A DNA stretch of 64,000 nt from Strigamia acuminata (taxonomy: Eukaryota; Arthropoda; Chilopoda; Geophilomorpha; Linotaeniidae): positions 4,388,501 through 4,452,500 of the forward strand of contig OX442318.1 in assembly GCA_949358305.1 (NCBI GenBank). Reading direction: 5' to 3'. Positions 56,301 through 64,000 of the stretch are shown in pieces. Under the pieces are notes generated by a model. The model worked only from the letters and a program-made list of their open reading frames with translations, had not been told where the DNA came from and did no database searches. The position numbers and the translations under genes are program-made. Every line of letters begins with the position of its first letter. The first letter of the stretch is position 1.

Positions 56301-57640
56301 TCTAAATTGTCCCTTACAAAAATGAAGTTTGCACCATCCGTCGTCACAATGCTAAAACTTTTTGCAGACAAATGGCGGCGACGATATAAACAGTCATCAA
56401 AGAACAATGCCACCGTCATTTGCCCGCAAAATGACGTCATTTTTTTGTCTTTTCGGCAACGATCACAAGACAGAATCGCATCACAGTCTAATGCTGGGCG
56501 CACACATAACGCGATTTTGCGTCGCGTTGCAATTTCGCAAGCGAAATCACCCTGTGAATCGCGCGCAATGCTACACACATGTAGCTATTTCAACTCTGCG
56601 AATTCAATCTTATGACGTCATTCGTCATCCGAAAAATGGCTCCTTCACAGCAACCGAAAATGTTGATGAAATGACGTCATTTCATACAACTCACGGGATT
56701 GGCTGCGACATGAATCGCGGGCGAAATAGTACTTGGGACAAGTAATATTTCGCGAAGTAGATTTTCAACCAACGCGAAGGAAATGACGTCATCTGCGCAT
56801 GCGCAATGGCAACGCGAAATCGCAGTATGTGTGCGCCCAGCATAAAGGTGGAAACACAAGGGAGCGGGTAAAATTCCAAAGCTTGCTTTTACTTGAAAAA
56901 GCAGCTAAAAACTCGCCCGCTTGAGCAAACACAAGCTTGCGTTTTTATTCAAAGCTTTATTATGAAGCGAGCTTGTACTCACCCGCTCCGATCAAACTGA
57001 GTTTGATTTACCTGCTTCAAGCTTGCTGGTGTATCATAAAATACGTTCTTGTGAAACCCAATGCATTTCAAAATACATTGCAATATAATAATTTCAAGCT
57101 ATTTTTGAACCATATGGGTAAAGCAATTCACTCGCGGTGGTCATTTTATCGGTTCGTTGTCTGGGCTTGGCCCACTTACCTCTTCTTTAGCTATCTTGAA
57201 ATTGGGTACTTTAACACCGGATTTTATCTCGGGCGGCGGTGTCAGCTCCTTATCACTTCCCTCTTCATCCTTTAAAAAGAAAATGCATCTGTTATTTTCA
57301 TTCGGTTGAGCTCAGTTCCCAGGAGCAATTTGAGTTATAAAATAACAGCATTTTTCCAATTGAATTGGAAAGCTCATCTCTTCACCCAAATGTATTTTCA
57401 AATTTTAAAATAAATTAAGCGTTAAGCCGTCGCTAAGCAAATAGTGACAAACAGTTGCCATAGGAACCAAGCAAACAACTTGGTCGTGCCTCAATCTCAA
57501 TAGAAGATCAAAGGCAGGCAGACACTGGAGATGCTTTTTCTCACTTACTTCTTTAGCCATTTGCAGACGTCGATTTTCCTGCTTCCATGACAACGCAGTG
57601 AAACTTTCAAAGAACCCGCCATCTGCATCTTCAACCCTGA
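41355..57640 (-). CDS. BAIAP3: BAIAP3 (C2-MUN-C2 protein, Munc13 family), 5' end not found
   Basis: About 30 minus-strand exons were read. N-terminal: 57,556-57,640 (GGFFESFTALSWKQENRR) and 57,179-57,270. Then 51,150-51,312 (LYVEVIYTILHRI); C2A: 51,026-51,092, 50,630-50,763 (GFSDPYCMLGIQPG), about 50,200, 50,077-50,117 (LHLDIW), 48,876-48,957 and 48,693-48,782. MUN region: 47,487-47,695, 47,310-47,416, 46,181-46,302, 45,405-45,622, and further exons down to 43,020-43,239 (AINDMEHVRLSLRILPQEL) and 42,509-42,957. C2B: 42,174-42,293 (ISAKDILPLDTN), 41,983-42,103 (GYSDPFVILQILP) and 41,511-41,719 (VMDHDILLSNDFAGEAF). The last exon, 41,355-41,443, ends KSQKAHSA. The protein primes or tethers dense-core vesicles and endosomal carriers in a Ca2+-dependent way. 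It matches BAIAP3 better than UNC13D. Confidence 0.82.
41877..41910 (+). other. tRNA-Asp-like 5' half in a BAIAP3 intron
   Basis: tcctcgatagtatagtggtt followed by aatacccc matches the acceptor stem and D-arm of eukaryotic tRNA-Asp, but the anticodon arm and T-arm are not recognisable. It is a truncated tRNA or SINE head. Confidence 0.45.
43289..43604. mobile_element. MITE with tgcgttgaatttg termini in a BAIAP3 intron
   Basis: tgcgttgaatttgcgaaag at the left is inverted as ctttcacaaattcaacgca at the right. The interior includes gacaccggaaataacgt and its approximate complement acgtcatttccagtgtc. Confidence 0.8.
45708..46133. mobile_element. Inverted-repeat element with gaaccaaggataac termini and a GC-rich core
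   Basis: gaaccaaggataac at the left is mirrored by gttatccttggttc at the right. The core holds two to three copies of a repeat around ctgtgcccatcgagcccc. The GC content differs sharply from the surrounding BAIAP3 intron. Confidence 0.65.
46735..47165. repeat. Keyword repeat region: TTTTAGCGA on both strands
   Basis: About a dozen occurrences of ttttagcga[c/t] or tcgctaaaat, irregularly spaced. They are interrupted by the ggggtcaaggggaggcgcag repeat at 46,935-46,955. Region 19,664-20,620 is built the same way with a different keyword. Confidence 0.75.
47885..48075. repeat. 20-bp satellite (gacaaaaaaaagcattttct)
   Basis: Nine or ten units, in a BAIAP3 intron, abutting a second array with a related unit. 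Confidence 0.9.
48076..48265. repeat. ~22-bp array (gaccaaaaaaatgcattttc)
   Basis: About eight units of agaccaaaaaaatgcatttt. It shares the aaaatgcatttt core with 62,430-62,770. Confidence 0.85.
49325..49753. mobile_element. MITE with taccgg...ggctttaagccgc termini
   Basis: taccggaaaacccggcttta at the left is inverted as taaagcgggtaatacggta at the right. accggcatgctggtaaaaa blocks occur inside. Confidence 0.75.
52055..52250. repeat. Keyword repeat region: TTCGTTATATCG
   Basis: Several irregularly spaced copies of attcgttata[t]cga, aattcgttacatcga and cgttataacaa on the plus strand, in a BAIAP3 intron. Confidence 0.6.
53090..53530. repeat. 20-bp satellite (tttttgctattttgctattt)
   Basis: About 20 units of ctttttgctattttgctatt. 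Hydrophobic reading frames across it come from the repeat. Confidence 0.95.
54915..55440. repeat. 22-bp satellite (tgcattgtttaaaatgcaaa)
   Basis: More than 20 units of aaaaatgcattgtttaaaatgc in a BAIAP3 intron. The unit is partly palindromic (tgcattgtttaaaatgca). Confidence 0.95.
55588..55738. mobile_element. MITE with agctgcattcaaaaa termini, dispersed copy
   Basis: agctgcattcaaaaactaaa is inverted at the right as tttttgaatgcagct. The interior matches the reverse complement of the element in intron 2 of array copy 3. Confidence 0.75.
56491..56843. mobile_element. MITE with atgctgggcgcacacat termini
   Basis: atgctgggcgcacacataac is inverted at the right as gtatgtgtgcgcccagcat. Its right end lies three bases from the next MITE. 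Confidence 0.85.
56847..57032. mobile_element. Truncated MITE, ggtggaaacacaaggga family
   Basis: The left half matches 11,496-11,690. The right half is missing. Confidence 0.8.
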
Positions 57641-57764
57641 AAGTACAATCAAAACCTAATGTAAAAGCATGATACACACATTTTCAAAATCTCTAACACC
57701 TGATGCTCATTTCACATCATTGGTGTAATTTCACACATAACAGAAGTCTAAATACCAGTGTTGT

Positions 57765-57915
57765 ATCTCGTTCACCAAATCGCGAACTAGTTCGAGTTCG
57801 CGTTCACCACCGCGTGAACTAGTTCGAGTTCCCGTTCATCACGGTGGTGAACTAGTGCACGTTCACATTCACTACAATTTTTTTCAAAGTGAACTAAGTT
57901 CAAGTTCAAGAACTT
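57765..57915. repeat. Keyword repeat region: gaactagttcgagttc / gttcac
   Basis: Palindromic gaactagttc and its extensions (gttcgagttcgcgttcac) recur on both strands with short irregular spacers. Confidence 0.65.
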
Positions 57916-58524
57916 TGGCTCTGGTAATAAGATATTCCAGACAATCATCATCATTTCTGTACTAATTGGGCATTTCCAATGTCTAATTTCATACTAAGCT
58001 TGGGACGCATTTTGAGCACTAATTCATGACTGCAATACACTGCGAAATAATTTCAATGTATTTTTGAACCATATGGGTCTTTTTTCTTTTTTATTATACA
58101 GCCTTCCTACTGAAGAGTAAAACTTTGGCTGTGCTTCAAATTATTCAAGTTATTTATTTTTTCTCAAAATAGGCTTAGCGTTATTCCACGTCCTCTTTAG
58201 CAGGCGCGTACAATACCATTGAACCAACAAAGCCAGTAGAAGCCCTTATAGACTTCATTTCTTCTCTCAATACACCTGTTTTGGACCAGAAAGGTTTGCT
58301 ACTGTAACTAGTTAAGTTTATGCCTAAAACACCAAACCCATGGAGAAAGCTGAGCATGCCAGCCATACGAAAGCAGACAGATCAATCCTCATGCCAAGCA
58401 AGAACACAACAAACACCAACTGTAAGGATTACTGGGGGGTCTTGCTCAATACGCACCGCACTACATCCTGCTTCAAGTCCGTTCGCACTCTATCCTTTCA
58501 CGCTTAAATTTTTATCCCATTCTA

Positions 58525-58628
58525 CCTATCTATCTATCTACCTATCTATCTATCTATCTATCTATCTATATCTACCTATCTACCTATCTATCTATCGATC
58601 TATCTATCTACCTATCTATCTATCTAGT
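58525..58628. repeat. (tcta)n microsatellite
   Basis: About 25 units with occasional ccta and tcga variants. Confidence 0.98.
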
Positions 58629-60394
58629 CTGCCGACTATTCGATGCATCTACGTAATAAATAGAATAAAGGGGCCTCTTTTGATTCCATCCGTTTTACCA
58701 GTTTGTTTTACCGATTTGTTTGAAGATCAATTTATCCTAACACAATGTCAATGGCTTTAATCAACTAGAGTTACACAGACTAACTAAACAAGACAAGACA
58801 CTGTGTAAATATCATTGCATCAATATCTCCCTGAGACCAGATATCAAGGGCCCAAATTCAGCATAGCAACAGAAAATACCTTCCACTTTGAAATGTTTAG
58901 TTTTTACCTGCAGCTTGAGATGATATATCATCAGCAACCACTTATCTTTGCTCTACTGCCTCTTACAGCAAATTCAATCAACAGCTGGCTTTCCTCTCCA
59001 GCAATGTACAGACCAACAAGCTCATGAAGAATGCCAATATTTGTGGAGAAATTAAATCTTGGAAGCCTTGCTCTAATCCACAGATAACCTGTGTAAGCAA
59101 GATTGCATTGTTTCAACCTGCTAATTTTTAAGCCAAATTAAACAGTATAGTGCTTGAAAGAAATCTCTCTGTGAAATATTGATTGAAATCTCATCTCAAT
59201 TGTGAAATGGAAGCAATTTCTCTACTTGTTTGTTATTAGCTTGCTGTTTGCAACATGATGTTGTTTCTAGCTTGGTTTCTAGGGGATTGTGTCCTTTTTT
59301 TGTTTGTTGTTTGTGTGTGTATTAGGTTTGTTTTTTCCCCTTGCGAAAGACCGGCTTGTTTTCACTCTTCGGGTAAGTTGCACATCGTTTTAACTAGACA
59401 GGTATTGTCTCATAATTAGCCAGAAAAGGAATTAAAAATGCAGGTAAAGTTAATTTAAAACTACCACACTCTTAATTTGAGTTGGCTTCACATGATTGCA
59501 TGCATTTAATGTAATGAAACCTTTCAAACATAAAGAGGCCAACATCCAAACCCACATCTCACAATATAATACTGATTAAGCATAAAGTGATGCCACTAAC
59601 CATGATTTCCTATGTAAATTCAAGAGCAAAGCTTGAATAGTTGGTGCTGGTGTTGAAGGCAAAGGCATTTCTGAAGAAAACATTACATCATCCTACATAG
59701 ACAACTGCCAGATGCAGTTATTTTTGACTTTGCAAAACAGCAGCAATCAGATTAAGACTTGCAAACAAGCCAAAACATACCTGATACACAAATAAACAAG
59801 ACCCCATTGTTTATAGTCTTAATTATGCATTTAAACAACTGTTTGTTGCTGTGCAAAACATACATAATTTAATTGCTGGTGCCCCATTTAATGCTGAATA
59901 ATACACAGGATGTATCAAAATAAACCGAGAGAAAATAACACAGCTTGGTACAATAACCTTTTGTGTTTATTAATAGGTTTTTTTATTGCGCCGGAGTTTG
60001 ATGCATCAACAACTTACTCATTAAAATGTTGTGATGAGCATAAATGAAATGAATCCATTCATTGCTAATTTTGATGCATCACCGGCATACTTGATTGTCG
60101 TCATCTAATTAGTGACACACTTGAATGGATTAACGAGATTCTCATTGTCCCTATCTTCGTTCTGGCAACTAATATATTATTCTTGTAGCTTTTGGATTTT
60201 AACATAATGTGTGGCAACGAGTAATAATCATTGCAGTTTCATGACAGGCAGTTTTATTTAGCAACTACGTCAACGGTCAGCAATAATTTTTGTCTTTCAT
60301 TCAAAAAATTATTTTCAAAAATAAGAATTTTTATGAGAAATAAATATCTTATTAGATAAAAAAATTTATTTTAAAAAAAATGCAGTTTTACACC

Positions 60395-60660
60395 GCAAAA
60401 ATGCATTTTAGAAAGAAATGCCTGTAGATGTGGAAAACTAAGTGCCTGTAGCTTCCAAAAAAGGAAATGCCTGTGGGTGTGAAAAACTAAGCGCCTATGG
60501 CTTCCAAAAGAAGGAAATGCCAGTAGGCGTTAAAAAACTAAGCGCCCGTGGGCTCCAAAAAAAGATGCCTTTGGGCAGCAAAAATGTTTGTGCCTCAGGG
60601 TGCAAAAAATAAGTGCCTACAGGCTACGAAAGAAGTGGCTGTGCACGGCGAAGGAACGAG
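60395..60660. repeat. ~58-bp tandem repeat, about four degenerate copies
   Basis: Units contain gaaatgcctgtgggtgtgaa, then actaagcgcc and ggcttccaaaa. They drift strongly towards the right end. Confidence 0.7.
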
Positions 60661-61296
60661 TGCTTAGAACGGTATTATTATAAATCTGGCAGACTGTACG
60701 GCATCTCTCGCGATGTGAAGCCCCGTTCAGAATATTGTAATTTCTCGTCTACCGCATCTGCATTACATTTTATAAAACTCATTTTCTGAAGTAATTCCAA
60801 TAACATTATGTAAATCCTTTCCATCCATGCCATGATTTACATTTCTAAAATATGTTTTAACTTAAATAAACACTTGAAGCAGTGTTGACCTTAGATAGCG
60901 AAATCGAGTTTAGTGCTTTTAGGAAAATTCTACATAACTAACCACCAGAAGTTATTTCATGAAAGATTAATTAGTCAATTTCATCTAAAATTCCATTCCT
61001 GAGTGCCACAACTTTGAGCTTTAAGCACAATCAAGGCAGTTTCAACTTACAAGTGCAAAATTGAAAGGAATAACATAGTAGATCCCACAGTGAGACAATA
61101 TTATTGATTATCCGTAATCATTATTCTCAGCAATGGTTTTAGGCATAGGCAAGCTAGGCTTTTATCTAGGAACTTCTGCTTTTAAGGCCCACCAGACCTC
61201 TAGGACCCCAAATACTCATAATTTTTACAAAGTGGCTACGTTCATGTCGACATGAATTTATTTTCATGACGCACTGTGATTGGTTGAGCCGCTTTT

Positions 61297-61602
61297 GGCT
61301 TACCAGTTTAACTAGCAAACTCAAGCTAGCTAGGTAGCTAGCCAGAAATTCCTGTCAAAATCTCCTCCAAGAATTTCCTCACGATTCTGATTGGCTGTCA
61401 AAGTCACATGACCAAAACACCAGCAAGCTTGAAGCTGGTAAATCAAACTCAGTTTGATCGGAGCGGGTGAGTACAAGCTCGCTTCAAAACAAAGTTTTGA
61501 ATAAAAACGCAAGCTTGTGTTTGCTCAAGCGGGCGAGTTTTTAGCCGCTTTTTTAAGTAAAAGCAAGCTTTTAAATTTTACCCGCTCCCTTGAGTTTCCA
61601 CC
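61297..61602. mobile_element. Truncated MITE, ggtggaaacacaaggga family (inverted)
   Basis: The right end gctcccttgagtttccacc matches the terminus of 11,496-11,880. The left end is eroded near ggcttaccagtttaactagc. Confidence 0.75.
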
Positions 61603-62429
61603 TTTAGAGGGGGATTGCAGGCTTAGCAGCTCACATTTGCTCTGGACTTCGCAAGATGCTAAAACCGCCACTGATTATTCTGACCATATTATAGGGCACT
61701 TAATAGAATCAATATTTAAATATCAAACATAGGCTTTCCTTCCAACCACTTACAGTAAATAATAAATTGGGCTCTTTGTCAATAAAGGGCTCAGCACTGT
61801 TTAATCTCAGTGATGATAGAAAATGCCATTCCTCTTTACCTTTGACCACTGGGTAGATAAATCCCTAACAACTCTTGCTTTACAAGACATAGCACTTAAA
61901 CATGGACAATTGAGGTGTTCTATTGCACCAATATATCTTGTGTCAGTATTGGACTTTAGTGCTGATTTGCAACGTCCCAGACCAATATATCCTTACAAAC
62001 TGTTTCAATCATTTATGTGTTAATCACATTCTATCACTTCAACATTAATTTGCCAGCAATCCGTTTTGCAATGGAAAATAGTGCTCCCATTATCAGGATT
62101 GATTAGTGTCATCAAGATTGCTGTCTCCTTCCCCTTGCGTCAAAACATTTAGGCTTAATGGATGTGGTTAAAAGTAATGCTAAAAGCTATTTTTGTAGGC
62201 TGAAATATTTAAAGACCAATCACTTTGTAAAATTGTCAGCTGGGAAAACTAGATTAAAAAAATGAATAAGTTAGAATTTAAGTGTATCTTTGAATGGACA
62301 CTTAATGGAACTGCATTTAACCATGTGGTTACTCTATTCAAGTATTTTTTTTTTCTGATCCATGAAATTTTAATTAAAATGTGACAGATTAAAATACAAA
62401 AGTTAAGGTAAATTGAATTTTTTTTGCAC

Positions 62430-62770
62430 AAAAAATGTACTTTTTTACACAAAAGATTCACTTTCTTACAAAAAAAATGCATTTATATACAAAAAATGCA
62501 CTTTTATAGTCTAAAAATGGACTTTTATAGTCTAAGAATGCACTTTTATGGTCTAAAATTGCACTTTTATAGTCTAAAAATGCACTTTTATGGTCTAAAA
62601 TTGCACTTTTATAGTCTAAAAATGCACTTTTATAGTCTAAAAATGCACTTTTATAGTCTAAAAATGCACTTTTATAGTCTAAAAATGCACTTTCATAGTC
62701 CGAAATTGCACTTTTATAGTCTAAAAATGCACTTTCATAGTCCGAAATTGCAGTTTCAGCCCACTTTTGC
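62430..62770. repeat. 21-bp satellite (aatgcacttttatagtctaa)
   Basis: About 13 units of aaaatgcacttttatagtcta with cgaaattgc variants. Reading frames on both strands come from the 21-bp period. Confidence 0.95.
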
Positions 62771-64000
62771 ATTTTAAATGAAATTTTCTAGTTTTAATAA
62801 AAACAATCCTTTCCAGTCAGATCAACAAAAGCCATTTGTCTCTTTCTTTACAAGACATCTTATTTGAGCTTTGTTCACATGTCTAGCTAAGTGAGTAAAT
62901 CAATCTCACCTAGAGTGAAATAAAATTGGTTTTGCACTCAATGACTTTTCTCTCGGGTTTTTTACCCCCATTATCAATTTAAACCACAATATCTAAGCCA
63001 AAAAAACATTACAATTTGCAAACACAATAAAAATAATATCACAAGTGTTGATCCAGGGATCGGTATAAATAAAATACCCGACAAAGATTACTTTATCGAG
63101 CAGATGTCACCGTGCCGTCACTGTGGAAACGACGGTGGACAAAACTTATTAAACTGCCATTCCAATTTCCCTGACCGGAGGCTTTTTCGAGCCAAGATAA
63201 GAATCAAGCATTCGGCTTATACTTAATATAGAAGCATATTACCGAAAAGATCCTCCGGACATCTAATCTTTTTTAAGACTCGATCCCCCGGCCCAGGCGT
63301 CTATTTGGATGCAGGCAGTTAACGTATATTGTCGATTACTACGCGGACCTCTAATAGCCCACAGACCTCGAATTGCGCGTGGGGCAAATTTTATTTTTGC
63401 CAATAATGTGCGGGCCAAATTTTTTTTTCTAATAGCGCACGGTTGCGCTATTTACAGGTATATGGTATTTGAGCCCTAATCTCCCAATGTCGTTTAAATA
63501 GGTCATAATAGATTGGAAAATCATGATGTAATGCAGTTTGGCTCCGCCCACAATAAGAAAACTACAAATTAACAGTCGGTTCAAAGTTGAAATCCGATTT
63601 CCTCGATTTCTGAAAATCATGATATTGGAAATCCATAATAAAATCATCCACACTTGGTAAAACTAAAATTTTGAAAGTAATTTAAACAAATTCAAGAAAA
63701 TAATTTTTTTTTTCAAATATACATGGATTTACTAAAAAGTGCTAGGATAAACTTCCGTTAAGCCTTGATCCCAGGTATATGCGCGCTACTCTCGCAGTCG
63801 GTCTCCGTAAACCCAGCACTTCCAAAAATCCTGATCTTCCACTACATTAAAATGTTTCCAAGATTCACTTTATTTTGCTTATAAATTTTAAATTTATCAT
63901 TAAAAATTAATAAATAGAAATCTGTGTAGCTTCACTGCTAAGCTTGTGATGTGGTTTTGACAGAACATGGAATTTATCTGCCTGTACCTCTGTGGAACAG

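Larger units (their letters stand above)
51313..57178. other. Large BAIAP3 intron without recognised exons
   Basis: Apart from the listed repeats and MITEs, no exon or independent gene was recognised between the exons at 51,150-51,312 and 57,179-57,270. Small BAIAP3 exons could be missed here. Confidence 0.55.
57641..64000. other. Region upstream of the first BAIAP3 exon found; no gene recognised
   Basis: No convincing exon was found. First exons and a promoter of BAIAP3 may lie here or beyond the window. It contains the repeats and the truncated MITE listed. A 61-codon minus frame at 58,181-58,366 has no recognisable family. Confidence 0.5.

Noticed and set aside
58181-58366. 61-codon minus-strand frame ending GSMVLYAPAKEDVE
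   Set aside because: It looks protein-like, but I recognise no family, it has no clear splice context, and it does not fit the BAIAP3 N-terminus. Unsupported as a gene.
62424-62777. HFYSLKM / SAFLDYK repeat frames on opposite strands
   Set aside because: Translation of a 21-bp satellite.

Overview
This 64 kb window comes from an intron-rich animal genome, most likely an invertebrate. The reasons are genes with short GT-AG introns, a BAIAP3 gene (an animal-specific C2-MUN protein), A/T-rich spacers, and very many inverted-repeat MITEs and 20-25 bp tandem arrays. I cannot place it in a phylum from sequence alone.

Positions 1-32,932 hold a head-to-tail, all-plus-strand array of 13 related genes plus one decayed copy. 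I recognise them as descendants of mitochondrial endonuclease G (DNA/RNA non-specific endonuclease family). The evidence is a short hydrophobic N-terminus, a core of the form SRsivxYxDYxvxxDSRTxTxxW, an exon encoding FWxxFHxYvxfLtxxYxxVxVCSGxL, and a last exon encoding PTHFFKVI...YRFECYKI. The nuclease signature DRGH is not present in any copy. In its place is a family-specific [E/Q]HRH[C/F/W]E motif, and the second exon starts with an invariant CxxC. Each gene has an acidic, repeat-prone linker and the same intron phases (0, then 2). A GC-rich motif close to GCGCCCTCGTTTGGC lies upstream of every complete copy. In this report the copies are numbered 1-14; copy 6 is the pseudogene. Copies 2-5, 7-10 (with 1) and 11-14 form three sequence groups.

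The array is interrupted at 17,712-24,148 by a repeat island with palindromic elements, satellites, scattered keyword repeats, tRNA-like sequences and a MULE transposase relic.

From 33,705 to about 40,718 two PPPDE (DESI-type) isopeptidase genes are divergently arranged. The minus-strand gene is a PPPDE-PUL fusion with 11 exons. The plus-strand paralogue keeps the PPPDE core but appears to have lost the PUL exons.

From 41,355 to at least 57,640 the minus strand encodes BAIAP3 in about 30 recognisable exons, in the order C2A, MUN, C2B. Its introns are filled with tandem arrays and MITEs. No gene was recognised from 57,641 to 64,000.
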